Assembly (NCBI GenBank): GCA_050247135.1
Contig: JBFWUT010000003.1
Coordinates: forward strand, 62,001-126,000
Length of the DNA: 64,000 nucleotides
From: Berkiella sp050247135
GTDB lineage: Bacteria > Pseudomonadota > Gammaproteobacteria > Berkiellales > Berkiellaceae
Direction: 5' to 3'
Of the stretch, positions 17,388 through 25,445 are shown piece by piece; position 1 is the stretch's first letter; the number at the start of each line of letters is the position of its first letter. The position numbers were made by a program, and so were the translations under genes. The notes beneath the pieces are model-generated. The model had not been told where the DNA came from, ran no database searches, and worked only from the letters and a program-made list of their open reading frames with translations.

Positions 17388-18829
17388 TGAATGCGTTTGA
17401 TTTAGCCTTTGCACAACTGTTGACTCCCAGTGGGTTATCAGAAACCGATTTAGAGCGGGTATTGGGCCAGCTCTTGGGCCATCGGATTGACAGTGGCGAT
17501 CTGTATTTCCAAAATGTTCGTCAAGAATCTTTTATGCTCGAAGATGGCATTGTGAAAGAGGGCAATTTTAATCTTGACCATGGCGTAGGCGTGCGAGCCA
17601 TTAGTGGTGAGAAAACCGGTTTTGCCTATTCTGACGATATTATTCTGCCTGCCTTAGAACAAGCCGTTGAAGCAGCACGCTGTATTGCGGCAACGGGCAA
17701 AACTCAAGCCATTCAAGCTTGGGATAAAAGGCGATTAATCACGCCGTTATACACCGCACAAAGCCCGCTGGATGGGATGGCCACGCCCGATAAGATTGCG
17801 TTATTACGTGAAATTGACAGCTATGCCAGAAAGTGTGACCCACGCATTACGCAAGTGATTGTGAGTTTGAGTGGCGTGTTTGAAACCATTTTGATCGTTG
17901 GCAGTGATGGCACCTTACAAGCCGATGCGCGTCCCTTAGTGAGATTAAACGTAACAGTGATAGCCCAACAAAATGGCCGTCGAGAAACCGGATCAAGCGG
18001 TGGCGGTGGTCGAACCACTTATGATTTCTTTATGGAAGATGAACGCGCTTTTAAATATGCCAGAGAAGCGGTGCGACAAGCGTTAATTAACTTAGAAGCC
18101 GTTGAAGCGCCAGCGGGTGCCATGACGGTGGTGTTGGGGCCAGGTTGGCCGGGCGTGTTATTGCATGAAGCGGTGGGACATGGTTTAGAAGGCGACTTTA
18201 ACCGCAAAGGCAGTTCCACTTTTAGTGGCAGAATTGGTGAGCGCGTGGCATCGCCACTTTGCACCGTGGTAGATGATGGCACCATTCCCAATCGCCGTGG
18301 TTCGTTAACGGTGGATGATGAAGGCACGCCAACCCAAAGAACCGTGTTAATTGAGAACGGTATTTTGAAAGGGTATTTACAAGACAAGATGAACGCCAAT
18401 TTAATGGGCGTGGCATCGACCGGTAACGGCCGACGCCAATCGTATTCTCATATTCCCATGCCACGCATGACCAACACCTTCATGTTGCCAGGCCCCCATG
18501 AGCCAGGCGAAATTATTGCATCTGTTGAAAAAGGGCTTTATGCCGTTAACTTTGGCGGTGGCTCGGTTGATATTACCTCGGGCAAATTTGTGTTCTCAGC
18601 CAATGAAGCTTATCTGATTGAAAATGGTAAAGTCACGCGGCCGGTTAAAGGCGCTACCTTAATTGGTAATGGGCCAGATGTGATGCAAAAAATTGTGATG
18701 GTGGGGAATGACCTTGCGTTAGATGAAGGCGTGGGTGTGTGTGGTAAAGAGGGCCAAAGTGTGCCGGTTGGCGTGGGCCAGCCGACTTTGCGAGTAGATG
18801 ATTTAACCGTTGGCGGAACAAAAAACTAA
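17387..18829 (+). CDS. tldD: Metalloprotease TldD
   Basis: A 480-residue subunit of the TldD/TldE (PmbA) heterodimeric zinc protease, which degrades unfolded peptides and matures some RiPPs such as microcin B17, and helps CcdA decay. The zinc motif HEAVGHGLEGD is at about 260-270, with the two His ligands and catalytic Glu in HExxxH. The GGG-rich segment (SSGGGGRTTYDF) before it is typical. The ATG at 17387 overlaps the preceding TGA by one base; a TTG three bases upstream is less likely. pmbA follows 9 nt downstream, so both partners are made together. Confidence 0.97.
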   Translation: MNAFDLAFAQLLTPSGLSETDLERVLGQLLGHRIDSGDLYFQNVRQESFMLEDGIVKEGNFNLDHGVGVRAISGEKTGFAYSDDIILPALEQAVEAARCIAATGKTQAIQAWDKRRLITPLYTAQSPLDGMATPDKIALLREIDSYARKCDPRITQVIVSLSGVFETILIVGSDGTLQADARPLVRLNVTVIAQQNGRRETGSSGGGGRTTYDFFMEDERAFKYAREAVRQALINLEAVEAPAGAMTVVLGPGWPGVLLHEAVGHGLEGDFNRKGSSTFSGRIGERVASPLCTVVDDGTIPNRRGSLTVDDEGTPTQRTVLIENGILKGYLQDKMNANLMGVASTGNGRRQSYSHIPMPRMTNTFMLPGPHEPGEIIASVEKGLYAVNFGGGSVDITSGKFVFSANEAYLIENGKVTRPVKGATLIGNGPDVMQKIVMVGNDLALDEGVGVCGKEGQSVPVGVGQPTLRVDDLTVGGTKN

Positions 18830-18838
18830 GAGGGCAGA

Positions 18839-20194
18839 ATGAGTAGAACGTTGCCAGTAGAGTTGCCAGATTTTGTTGATGAACACCAATACCAACAGAT
18901 TGTTGTGGATATGTTAGCCATTGCTAAAGAATTAGGCGCAAGCGGTGCCGAAGTGGGCTTAAATAGCTCAGTGGGTTTGAACGTGAGTGTTCGCAAGAGC
19001 GATGTAGAAACTTTAGAGTTTAACCGCGACAAAGTCATTGGTGTAACCGTTTACTGCGGCCAATGCAAAGGCGCCGCCAGCACCACTGATATTAGCCGTG
19101 AATCCATCAGAAGCACGGTGACTGCTGCAATTAATCTTGCCAAATTAACCGAGCCCGATCCCTTTGCGGGGCTGGCGGATAAAAACGATTTGGCAACCGA
19201 GCTTAAGCCCTTAGATTTATATCATCCATGGGATATTGGCGTTGAGCAGGCCATTGCTTTAGCTAAGCAATGTGAAAAAGCGGCAATGTCACATGATAAA
19301 AAAATCGTCAACAGCGAAGGCGCCACGGTGAGCACAGCACAAGCTTATCATGTGTATGGCAACAGCCATGGCTTTTTAGGGTTTTATCCCACCAGTCGCC
19401 ACAGTTTGTCATGCTCTGTTATCGCACAAGATCATAACGGCATGGAGCGGGATTATCAATATACCTTGTCACGTAAATCGCATGAACTGGAAGCCGCGCA
19501 AAAAATTGGCACAGAATCAGCCGCACGCGCTTTGGCACGCTTAAGTGCCAAAAAATTACCGACACAACGCTTACCAGTGATTTTTGATGCATCGATTGCA
19601 TCCGGCATTTTAAGCCATTTTATTAACGCCATTTCAGGCGGTCGGTTGTTTCGTAAAACCACCTTTTTGCTCGATTCTTTAGATCAACAAATTTTCCCTG
19701 ATTATGTGCAGATTTTTGAACGTCCGCACTTGTTAGCCGGATTAGGCAGTGCGCCGTTTGATGGCGATGGGGTAAGAACCGCCGATAAAGATATCGTGAA
19801 AGATGGCATTGTGAAAAGTTACATTCTAAGTGCTTACTCAGCCAAAAAGCTGGGCATGCAAAATACCGGAAATGCCGGCGGCGTGCATAATCTTTTTATT
19901 AAAACCGGCAATGACGATTTAAAAGATTTATTCCAACGCATGGGCCGAGGGCTTTATATTACCGAGTTAATGGGACAAGGCATTAATTTGGTGACGGGCG
20001 ATTATTCGCGCGGTGCCGCCGGTTTTTATATCGAAAATGGCGAAATACAATATCCCGTTCATGAAGTGACCATTGCCAGCAATTTAAAACAAATGTTCCA
20101 AAATCTGGTGGCGGTGGGCAAAGATGTGGACAGGCGCTCTAGCATTCAGACGGGATCATTATTGATTGATGATATGATGTTAGCCGGATCATGA
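18839..20194 (+). CDS. pmbA: Metalloprotease PmbA/TldE
   Basis: A 451-residue partner of TldD. It lacks the HExxxH motif, as TldE proteins do, and keeps the family core: LGASGAEVGL, an RKSDVETLEFNRDK segment, GYSVSV-like central region and the C-terminal TGDYSRGAAGFYIENGEIQYPVHEVTIA. AGAGGGCAG lies just upstream of the ATG. The last codons and stop (MLAGS-stop) lie inside the left arm of a 41-bp palindrome (20180-20220). It is the last gene of the mre-rng-yhdP-tldD run. Confidence 0.96.
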   Translation: MSRTLPVELPDFVDEHQYQQIVVDMLAIAKELGASGAEVGLNSSVGLNVSVRKSDVETLEFNRDKVIGVTVYCGQCKGAASTTDISRESIRSTVTAAINLAKLTEPDPFAGLADKNDLATELKPLDLYHPWDIGVEQAIALAKQCEKAAMSHDKKIVNSEGATVSTAQAYHVYGNSHGFLGFYPTSRHSLSCSVIAQDHNGMERDYQYTLSRKSHELEAAQKIGTESAARALARLSAKKLPTQRLPVIFDASIASGILSHFINAISGGRLFRKTTFLLDSLDQQIFPDYVQIFERPHLLAGLGSAPFDGDGVRTADKDIVKDGIVKSYILSAYSAKKLGMQNTGNAGGVHNLFIKTGNDDLKDLFQRMGRGLYITELMGQGINLVTGDYSRGAAGFYIENGEIQYPVHEVTIASNLKQMFQNLVAVGKDVDRRSSIQTGSLLIDDMMLAGS

Positions 20195-20220
20195 TGCATT
20201 ATGCATCATGATCCGGCTAA
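20180..20220. repeat. 41-bp perfect palindrome covering the pmbA stop codon
   Basis: Twenty bases (20180-20199) are followed by one T and then their exact reverse complement (20201-20220). The pmbA TGA lies in the left arm. A shorter imperfect hairpin (TCCTGC ... GCAGGA, 20221-20242) follows. No T run follows, so it may act as an mRNA-protecting 3' hairpin, a terminator of unusual type, or the footprint of a mobile palindrome. Confidence 0.85.
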
Positions 20221-20276
20221 TCCTGCGTAGCCTTGGCGGCAGGAAGGTGTGTAGGGCTAAGCAAAGGGATTTGCTA

Positions 20277-21071
20277 ATGAACGATTTTGAACCACCTAAA
20301 GAAAACATTTCAAGAAAAGCAGTAGAGCAAATGGAAAAGCTTGAAAAGCAAGAAGAGCTTAAAACCTCGAATGCAGCAGGTGCCATCATGGTTTGCTGGT
20401 TTATCAGCTTTGTGGTTTTCGTTTTTTATCTGATGATTAGAGGGATTTTAAATCCAAAGTACACAACGAATTTTGATGGTTTCTATTTAACCTTTCCAGC
20501 TGCTTTTGCTCTTTACTTTCTTTACAAGAAATATTCAAAAATACAAACTCAACAAACAGATGATCTGTCTGTTTCCATTGTCCCTCGCCTTATTTCCTTT
20601 TTAATCAGTATGGGATGTGTGGCCATGTTGATTATTGGTTGTGTTATTCAATATACAGCAGGCATGAGTAACATCAATCAGATACGCCAACTGAGCCATT
20701 ATAAAGAAATTAACGCAGTGGTGGTGTCTAATGTGAAAGAAATTGTAAAGGCTCCTTATTTTAGAGGAGTCTCTACAATGGTAGTTCGATTTAACATCAA
20801 TCACACTGATTTTACACCAACGATCAGGCGAGAATTTGAGCCCTATTCTCGTCCATTTCAAGATAAGTATACCGATCCCCATTTTAACTGGCCAAACCAT
20901 CAACCTGGCGAGTCGATTAACCTTTATGTGAACCCTACCAATGTGCACGATCATATTTTGCTAGGCAAACATGAGTATTTTACGACCCTGTTATATGATT
21001 GCGCGCCTCTTTTATTAATCATCGTGGGGTTGGGTGGGATCCTCTATAGCATCCGAAAACGTGATAGATAA
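20277..21071 (+). CDS. Four-helix membrane protein, DUF3592-like, paralogue of 32804-33589
   Basis: A 264-residue membrane protein of unknown function. I chose the ATG at 20277 since AAGGGA lies 7 nt upstream; an upstream ATG at 20208 falls inside the palindrome. A charged N-terminus (about 35 residues) is followed by hydrophobic segments at about 40-60, 68-85 and 100-130, a soluble domain of about 110 residues and a final helix near the C-terminus. Shared blocks with the second copy are IMVCWFI, GFYLTFPAAFALY, GCVIQYT, VNP.NV.D and LIYDFAP/LLYDCAP. The soluble loop with VVSNVKEI..., F.P..R.E and PG...VYVNP resembles the DUF3592 pattern; that family call is tentative. Confidence 0.65.
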   Translation: MNDFEPPKENISRKAVEQMEKLEKQEELKTSNAAGAIMVCWFISFVVFVFYLMIRGILNPKYTTNFDGFYLTFPAAFALYFLYKKYSKIQTQQTDDLSVSIVPRLISFLISMGCVAMLIIGCVIQYTAGMSNINQIRQLSHYKEINAVVVSNVKEIVKAPYFRGVSTMVVRFNINHTDFTPTIRREFEPYSRPFQDKYTDPHFNWPNHQPGESINLYVNPTNVHDHILLGKHEYFTTLLYDCAPLLLIIVGLGGILYSIRKRDR

Positions 21072-21327
21072 TCTTTCGCTTTGTCGTGTCTATTTTCATA
21101 ATAACGAAATTCAAAGCATTGATTGATGCGATGCGAATTCCCACCTCCTCCTAATGATTGGAGCGCTAAGTGTTGAACTGCCCCCCATTCAGGATGTCTC
21201 AAATAAGGTTGTGCACAAATCATGAATACTCAACAAACATGTTGTTTGTGGGATGTTTAGAATATGCGATATACAGACATATTTAAAGCAATCGTAAAAA
21301 AGGGCATTTATTAGAAATTGCTGAAAA

Positions 21328-21796
21328 GAAAGGGGGCAAGGATCCCGACGATCGTAGTTACCCGTATTCCAAAAAGATTGTTCATCGGGATACTTGATCC
21401 CTTTCATTTCTGACGTTATTACTGAGCGTTAAGCATCAACACGTTGGTTATTAGGAAGATCACAACATAAGTTGCAAAGTAAAGGCATCGAGTTTAAATT
21501 GTTTAGGCACAGCCGCTTTAAGATAGGTTCCTTTAGAGGATTCGTGTATTAAGACTTGTTCTTTATTTAAATCGGTTTCAGCTATATAAAAATAAACAGC
21601 ATCAGGCATCATATCGACTAAGCCCGCCATGTTCGAATGACTCAGTCCGTGTTGTTTACCCACCAAATAAACACACTTACGTATGCCTTTGGTTTGCAGT
21701 TGTGCGCGTGCATTTTTTTGGATTTGGTAGTTAGAGAATTTTAATCGGTCACAAGTATCACCTAAATTATTGACCTGTAATGTTGTTGTGGCTTCC
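21328..21796. repeat. Direct repeat A, copy 1 (about 0.47 kb)
   Basis: Nearly identical to 33596-34060. It begins at GAAAGGGGGCAAGGATCCCG, runs through the noncoding junction and then the 3' part of a ChaN-like gene on the minus strand, and stops at GCTTCC (21791-21796). By eye most positions match, with a few small indels near 21395 and more divergence in the last 60 bases. Confidence 0.85.
21460..21796 (-). pseudogene. Truncated copy of the ChaN-like gene (C-terminal third only)
   Basis: This strand and frame encode a close copy of residues about 225-334 of the intact protein at 33724-34728, including the GKQHGL motif and the same C-terminus (FTLQLML). Homology stops at 21796, where the frame meets a stop about two codons further upstream. 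The N-terminal two thirds, with the GESH motif, are missing, so the fragment should be inactive. A 68-residue open stretch starting at a TTG (21666) remains readable but lacks a ribosome binding site. It is fused at its broken end to an ankyrin-like remnant on the other strand. Confidence 0.75.
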
Positions 21797-22216
21797 CAAC
21801 CACTTTATGCAGAAGATGAAGAAGGTTTTGGGATGTGGCCAATTTTCCTTGAAGCTGGTCATATTGATTTGCTTAAGGTGAATGGTGTGATGCCTGATGA
21901 AATTAAAAATCGTGATTTAAAACATTTAATTAAAACACACGCAGAAGGGGGCAATGTAGAGGCTTTAGAAATCCTCATCCCATATGCCAAAAAGCAAGGT
22001 CTATCGCTTGTATTTGGTGAGGGTGAGCTGAATCTAGCGAATTTGGACAAAAAGCAAACCGTTGCTGTTGTTCAACTGCTAGATAACTTAACCAGCGCTA
22101 CTAAAAGACCCGCTTCAGTGGTTTCAAGTTATCAAAGAAAGCCCTCAGCGGCGAACGCGGATGTTGAACGTGAAGAGCCTGAAGAAAAAGTCAAAAAGGG
22201 GCCTAAAAAGCAATAA
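21770..22216 (+). pseudogene. Ankyrin-like gene remnant
   Basis: An open frame of up to 148 residues whose first part (to about 21796) overlaps the duplicated ChaN-like fragment, so its N-terminus is an accident of the junction. From about 21800 it reads as a genuine protein: one or two helix pairs of ankyrin type (EAGHIDLLKVNGV, HAEGGNVEALEILIPYAKKQG), a short linker and a charged tail (EEPEEKVKKGPKKQ). The first internal ATG is at 21833. It is best seen as the 3' end of a larger ankyrin-repeat gene cut by recombination; expression is doubtful. Confidence 0.5.
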
Positions 22217-22218
22217 CC

Positions 22219-24339
22219 TTATTGTCTAGGTAACGCAGTACTCGAGGTGGAAGCACACATTGCTGCTTCACTCGAGTTCTGTGGAGGGATCTCTTCTATA
22301 AAGTGATTTTTAGCTGTTCGACTATTTTTGTTCACAACATAGTCAAAGCAAAGTAGGGTGTCTCCAGCTTTGTTGGTTTCTTTAACAACAGGATACATTC
22401 TAAATTGACCACCCACGGTGGCTAGAATTTTCGCCACAAACGTTAATTGGCCATTATCTAATCTCATCAATTTAAAGCCTTGTTGATCCCTTTTGGTGCA
22501 TTGCCTGGGGGAATCGAATAACTTTGCAAATCTTTCTCTAATTTCAAGTGAGCATGCGTCATTATTGGCACTTGCTTGTGGGGTCATGCAAACAAAGAAT
22601 CTATTTGCCAGGTTAGAGAGCATTTGCATTGGCCTGATAGTATAATTTTTAAATCGGTCACTAAAACCCAATACTTGTCCTTGAGTTTGCGTTGGTAAAT
22701 CATTGTCATTTGATAGTGGGCTAGTTTTTCTTGTTTTTTGCTTTACCTTCTGTGTCTCGAGTTCCTTTCGATATAAATGCGAATTACTGACAGCAGGTAG
22801 CTCTACAGAGGGTTCTAATAATATGGGCGCAGGGGTTGCAGAAGCTTTTGGTTGTTTTGCTTTAACGGTTTGTCTTTGTTCAGCCACGTTTAATAGTGCC
22901 ACCGCGTTTGCTTGAATCTCATCAACATTTTGTTTGGCTTGAATAACGGCATTAACAAAGCGTTCAACTTCTTCAATAGGGTGTTCATATAAGTTGTTGG
23001 TTTTTTGATGATCATCGATATCGATGGTGATCTCATTCTTTTTACATAATTTATTCAGTTCATTCTTAAATGTTCTATTTTTAAAAAGATCTGCAAAAGT
23101 TAATGTTAAAGTTAAAGCATCCGCCTCTCTCTTAAAATCAATGTCATGCTGTTTAAAACGTTTGGTTAAATGATTAAATTGATCCCAGTGAACTTTTTTG
23201 AGCTTTTGTGTTTTTGCTTTAATGGAATCATATTGTTCATAGATCTCATTTGTAAATGGGTATTTGTCTTTTAATGCTTGCAGCATGATAAAAGCAGGAA
23301 GCACATCCGTAAATGGACTATTATCCCAATCTATTAATTGTTCAAATATTTTCTTGAGCGAACTGCTAGCCACTTGCATGCAATATTCGGGAACCTGTCG
23401 TCTGGTAGTTAAGGGATTGTGGTATATGTCAATGGCTTTCCAGAAACATGAAACAGCATCGATAGGATTACCTGAGGAGATCAGAAACTCTCCTAAAGCC
23501 ACATACATTTGAATAAGCGGTGTGGCTGTATCTTGACTATATGAAAACTCATTAAACAAGGCGCTAAAATTTAAATCAAATGGTAAGGCTTTGGATTTGT
23601 AAAACCAAAAAATGACAGCATATAATTTTAATTGTACTTGTTCTAATACAATAGGAAAATCATAAAATACGTCATTTTTAATATTGACAAATTTTCGCAA
23701 ATACTCAATATTTAAATTGACTTGTTGAATTTGCTTCTCAAGCTCTTGATTTTGCTCTACAGTTCTAGGGGTATTCCTTATGGTGTTGACACTGAGAGCA
23801 TTAAGGTAATAGAACAATTTGCTTGCCATACAATATCTTTGAAGGAACTTGATATACGTTCGTAATTCTTTGTTAGGTTCATAGCCACCTGGCTGATCTT
23901 TCAATACGTTACTTAACCTGTTTTCTAAAGTTCCATGTAAATTTCTTACCAGAATTAAACCTTTGATAGCAAATTCAAAATCGCCACAATACATTTGAAA
24001 GCATCTTGGATTTTTTATGAGGGTAAGAAAGTGTTCAAGATTGATAAAGATCAGCTCATGAATTTCTTTTTTTGTGTCCTTTTTTAGCACTTCGCTAACA
24101 AATTTTAAATATTGTTCAATTTCGCCTATAAATCGTTGTTCAAGCTGCGCAAACTGATTATGATCCGTGGTTTCGGGTGGGTTTATTTCCAATATGGGCA
24201 TCATTTTAAAAAATAATACAAATTCTTGCTGAATTTGTTTAATACTAGCAATAGCCTGCTGGTGGCGTTGGATAATGTCTAAATTACCTATCATACAATG
24301 AATCTGCTTATCAATGAGGTTTAATTTTTGGCAAGCCAC
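22219..24339 (-). CDS. Large unknown protein, mostly helical (706 residues)
   Basis: I do not recognise this protein. About residues 1-420 are helix-rich with frequent Leu/Phe/Gln and no membrane segment, and include a stretch (SSGNPIDAVSCFWKAIDIY) that resembles a tetratricopeptide-like helix pair. About 470-570 is a Lys/Gln/Ala/Pro linker. About 580-690 forms a compact C-terminal domain (KNYTIRPMQMLSNL ... FRMYPVVKET ... LLCFDYVVN). It has no signal peptide. Low GC, large size and neighbours suggest a host-directed protein, but this is inference only. It ends 2 nt from the convergent ankyrin remnant. Confidence 0.7.
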   Translation of the reverse strand: MACQKLNLIDKQIHCMIGNLDIIQRHQQAIASIKQIQQEFVLFFKMMPILEINPPETTDHNQFAQLEQRFIGEIEQYLKFVSEVLKKDTKKEIHELIFINLEHFLTLIKNPRCFQMYCGDFEFAIKGLILVRNLHGTLENRLSNVLKDQPGGYEPNKELRTYIKFLQRYCMASKLFYYLNALSVNTIRNTPRTVEQNQELEKQIQQVNLNIEYLRKFVNIKNDVFYDFPIVLEQVQLKLYAVIFWFYKSKALPFDLNFSALFNEFSYSQDTATPLIQMYVALGEFLISSGNPIDAVSCFWKAIDIYHNPLTTRRQVPEYCMQVASSSLKKIFEQLIDWDNSPFTDVLPAFIMLQALKDKYPFTNEIYEQYDSIKAKTQKLKKVHWDQFNHLTKRFKQHDIDFKREADALTLTLTFADLFKNRTFKNELNKLCKKNEITIDIDDHQKTNNLYEHPIEEVERFVNAVIQAKQNVDEIQANAVALLNVAEQRQTVKAKQPKASATPAPILLEPSVELPAVSNSHLYRKELETQKVKQKTRKTSPLSNDNDLPTQTQGQVLGFSDRFKNYTIRPMQMLSNLANRFFVCMTPQASANNDACSLEIRERFAKLFDSPRQCTKRDQQGFKLMRLDNGQLTFVAKILATVGGQFRMYPVVKETNKAGDTLLCFDYVVNKNSRTAKNHFIEEIPPQNSSEAAMCASTSSTALPRQ

Positions 24340-24456
24340 TATACCAACAGTGAATGATACTTTTCTAGGTGATTTAGAAGGCTGGTGCTATTTAACGGAT
24401 AATGAATAAAAGTATAAAAAAGGATTTATACTTTTTAGCGAGAAAGAGTTAAAAAG

Positions 24457-24484
24457 AAAGGGGCAGATATTCCGATGCCCCTTT
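24457..24484 (-). terminator. Intrinsic terminator of the small-peptide genes
   Basis: AAAGGGGCA (24457-24465) and TGCCCCTTT (24476-24484) form a perfect 9-bp stem with a 10-nt loop. On the minus strand the stem is followed by TTTCTTTTTAAC, a good T tract. It lies 4 nt after the stop of the 60-residue protein at 24489-24671. Confidence 0.8.
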
Positions 24485-24488
24485 GATC

Positions 24489-24671
24489 TTACCGCTTCCA
24501 ATATCCTAGTAACCTTATAAAATCCCGATAAACACCGGTTGCCAAGGCGGTTGCAAATACCGCAATGAACGCTGCCTGCAATTTTCCTTCGTAACCAATG
24601 CTAGGGGAGATAGCTTCTGCCAATACCCAGGCGGCAGTGAAGGCGAAGAGGTGTAGTTGTAGTTTGGTCAT
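24489..24671 (-). CDS. Small hydrophobic protein, 60 residues
   Basis: A 60-residue protein with two predicted membrane helices: HLFAFTAAWVLAEAISPS and AAFIAVFATALATGVY. The ATG at 24671 has AGGAGT 6 nt upstream; the longer frame beginning at 24713 would start inside the palindromic element and is rejected. The protein ends with basic/aromatic residues (RDFIRLLGYWKR). It lies directly downstream of the element at 24686-24874 and is followed by a strong terminator, so it is probably expressed. Size and topology resemble small holins or short toxic membrane peptides, but no specific family is recognised. Confidence 0.6.
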   Translation of the reverse strand: MTKLQLHLFAFTAAWVLAEAISPSIGYEGKLQAAFIAVFATALATGVYRDFIRLLGYWKR

Positions 24672-24685
24672 ATCATTACTCCTTA

Positions 24686-24874
24686 TAAATCCCCCCTTGC
24701 ACATGCTGCGCATGATGCAAGTGTCCCCTTTACAAAAGTGGGCATTGATTCGCTTCGCTCATCGAAGTTTACCCCAACTGAGTGGGTATTTATCGTGAGC
24801 GCGCATGCGCGAACATATTGCCCACTTTGTAAAGGGGGCCGCTCATTAAGCAGAGCAAAATGAGCGGGGGATTA
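24686..24874. mobile_element. MITE-like palindromic element, copy A (189 bp)
   Basis: Terminal inverted repeats TAAATCCCCCC / GGGGGATTA frame an element without genes. Inside are a subterminal hairpin on each side and a long internal inverted repeat, CCCCTTTACAAAAGTGGGCA near the left and TGCCCACTTTGTAAAGGGGG near the right. TA at both outer ends fits insertion at a TA target as for IS630/mariner-derived MITEs. A related copy lies at 54392-54532. Its right end supplies the TAA stop of the neighbouring minus-strand gene at 24872-25054. Confidence 0.75.
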
Positions 24875-25054
24875 CTTGCTATAAAGATCATGCAAATTAT
24901 CAATCCCCTGCGCCATGATAATACCGCCAACGGCAAATCCTAAACCAATTGGTCCACCTGTCACTAACCCGACTAATAATCCTGAAACGATGGCACCAAA
25001 GTGAAATTTTTCACTACTAATATCCTGTAACGCTTCATCGTTAATAATTAACAT
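24872..25054 (-). CDS. Small glycine-rich peptide, bacteriocin-like, 60 residues
   Basis: A 60-residue peptide with AGGAGT 5 nt before its ATG. The first 17 residues (MLIINDEALQDISSEKF) are acidic and polar like the leader of class II bacteriocins, and the next 33 are a glycine-zipper hydrophobic stretch (GAIVSGLLVGLVTGGPIGLG, then FAVGGIIMAQG). There is no clear double-Gly processing site between the two. The TAA stop is the last three bases of the palindromic element. It is arranged in tandem with the other small peptide, each with an AGGAGT site. Bacteriocin or membrane-active peptide is a guess from shape; no transporter or immunity gene is recognised nearby. Confidence 0.5.
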   Translation of the reverse strand: MLIINDEALQDISSEKFHFGAIVSGLLVGLVTGGPIGLGFAVGGIIMAQGIDNLHDLYSK

Positions 25055-25445
25055 TTTAAACTCCTATGAATTCACTATTTCAATATAGGCTTGATTCACA
25101 ATGATGAAGAAAAATACTGCGCCCAATCGTTATAACAAAATTCGTTGTGTTCCAGTGGTGGGGTTTGGTAGCCGCATCTGACGAGTTGGCATTAGTGGTT
25201 GGTCATTTGTAACTCCTATTTTTTAATATCACCTCCCCCCATAACGTCACTGTGTTCCTTATGGGGGGCTAGCAAATTCGACCGCTTCCGCGGTTGGGAA
25301 TTTATGTCAGCTACGCTGGCATTTTTAATCATAGCGGCGGGGTGTAGTCTGAATGCTTCAACTAGGTATCATATTTTGCATGATATCTTGGATAACTATC
25401 TTCAGCTAGAATACCAATATTTTAAGCAAACATAGGTATCCAACA
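25055..25445. other. Gene-poor spacer with stacked hairpins
   Basis: No convincing gene. CCCCCCATAA (25235-25244) pairs perfectly with TTATGGGGGG (25259-25268); two more hairpins follow, ACCGC/GCGGT near 25281-25294 and TGTCAGC/GCTGGCA (one mismatch) near 25305-25321. On the minus strand AGGAGT precedes an ATG at about 25204 that opens a four-codon frame overlapping (TAATG) a 20-codon frame; this may be chance. The hairpin series could be a small RNA or another palindromic repeat. Confidence 0.4.

Noticed and set aside
20208..20276. Upstream ATG for the first DUF3592-like gene
   Set aside because: It lies in the palindrome arm, adds residues absent from the paralogue, and the ATG at 20277 has a good ribosome binding site.
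24672..24713. Longer N-terminus of the small membrane peptide
   Set aside because: The extra residues come from the palindromic element; the ATG at 24671 has AGGAGT in front of it.
25199..25435. 78-codon plus-strand frame with a lipobox-like AAGCS
   Set aside because: It covers the hairpin series, starts at a weak TTG, and the short lipoprotein-like part lacks a basic N-terminus.
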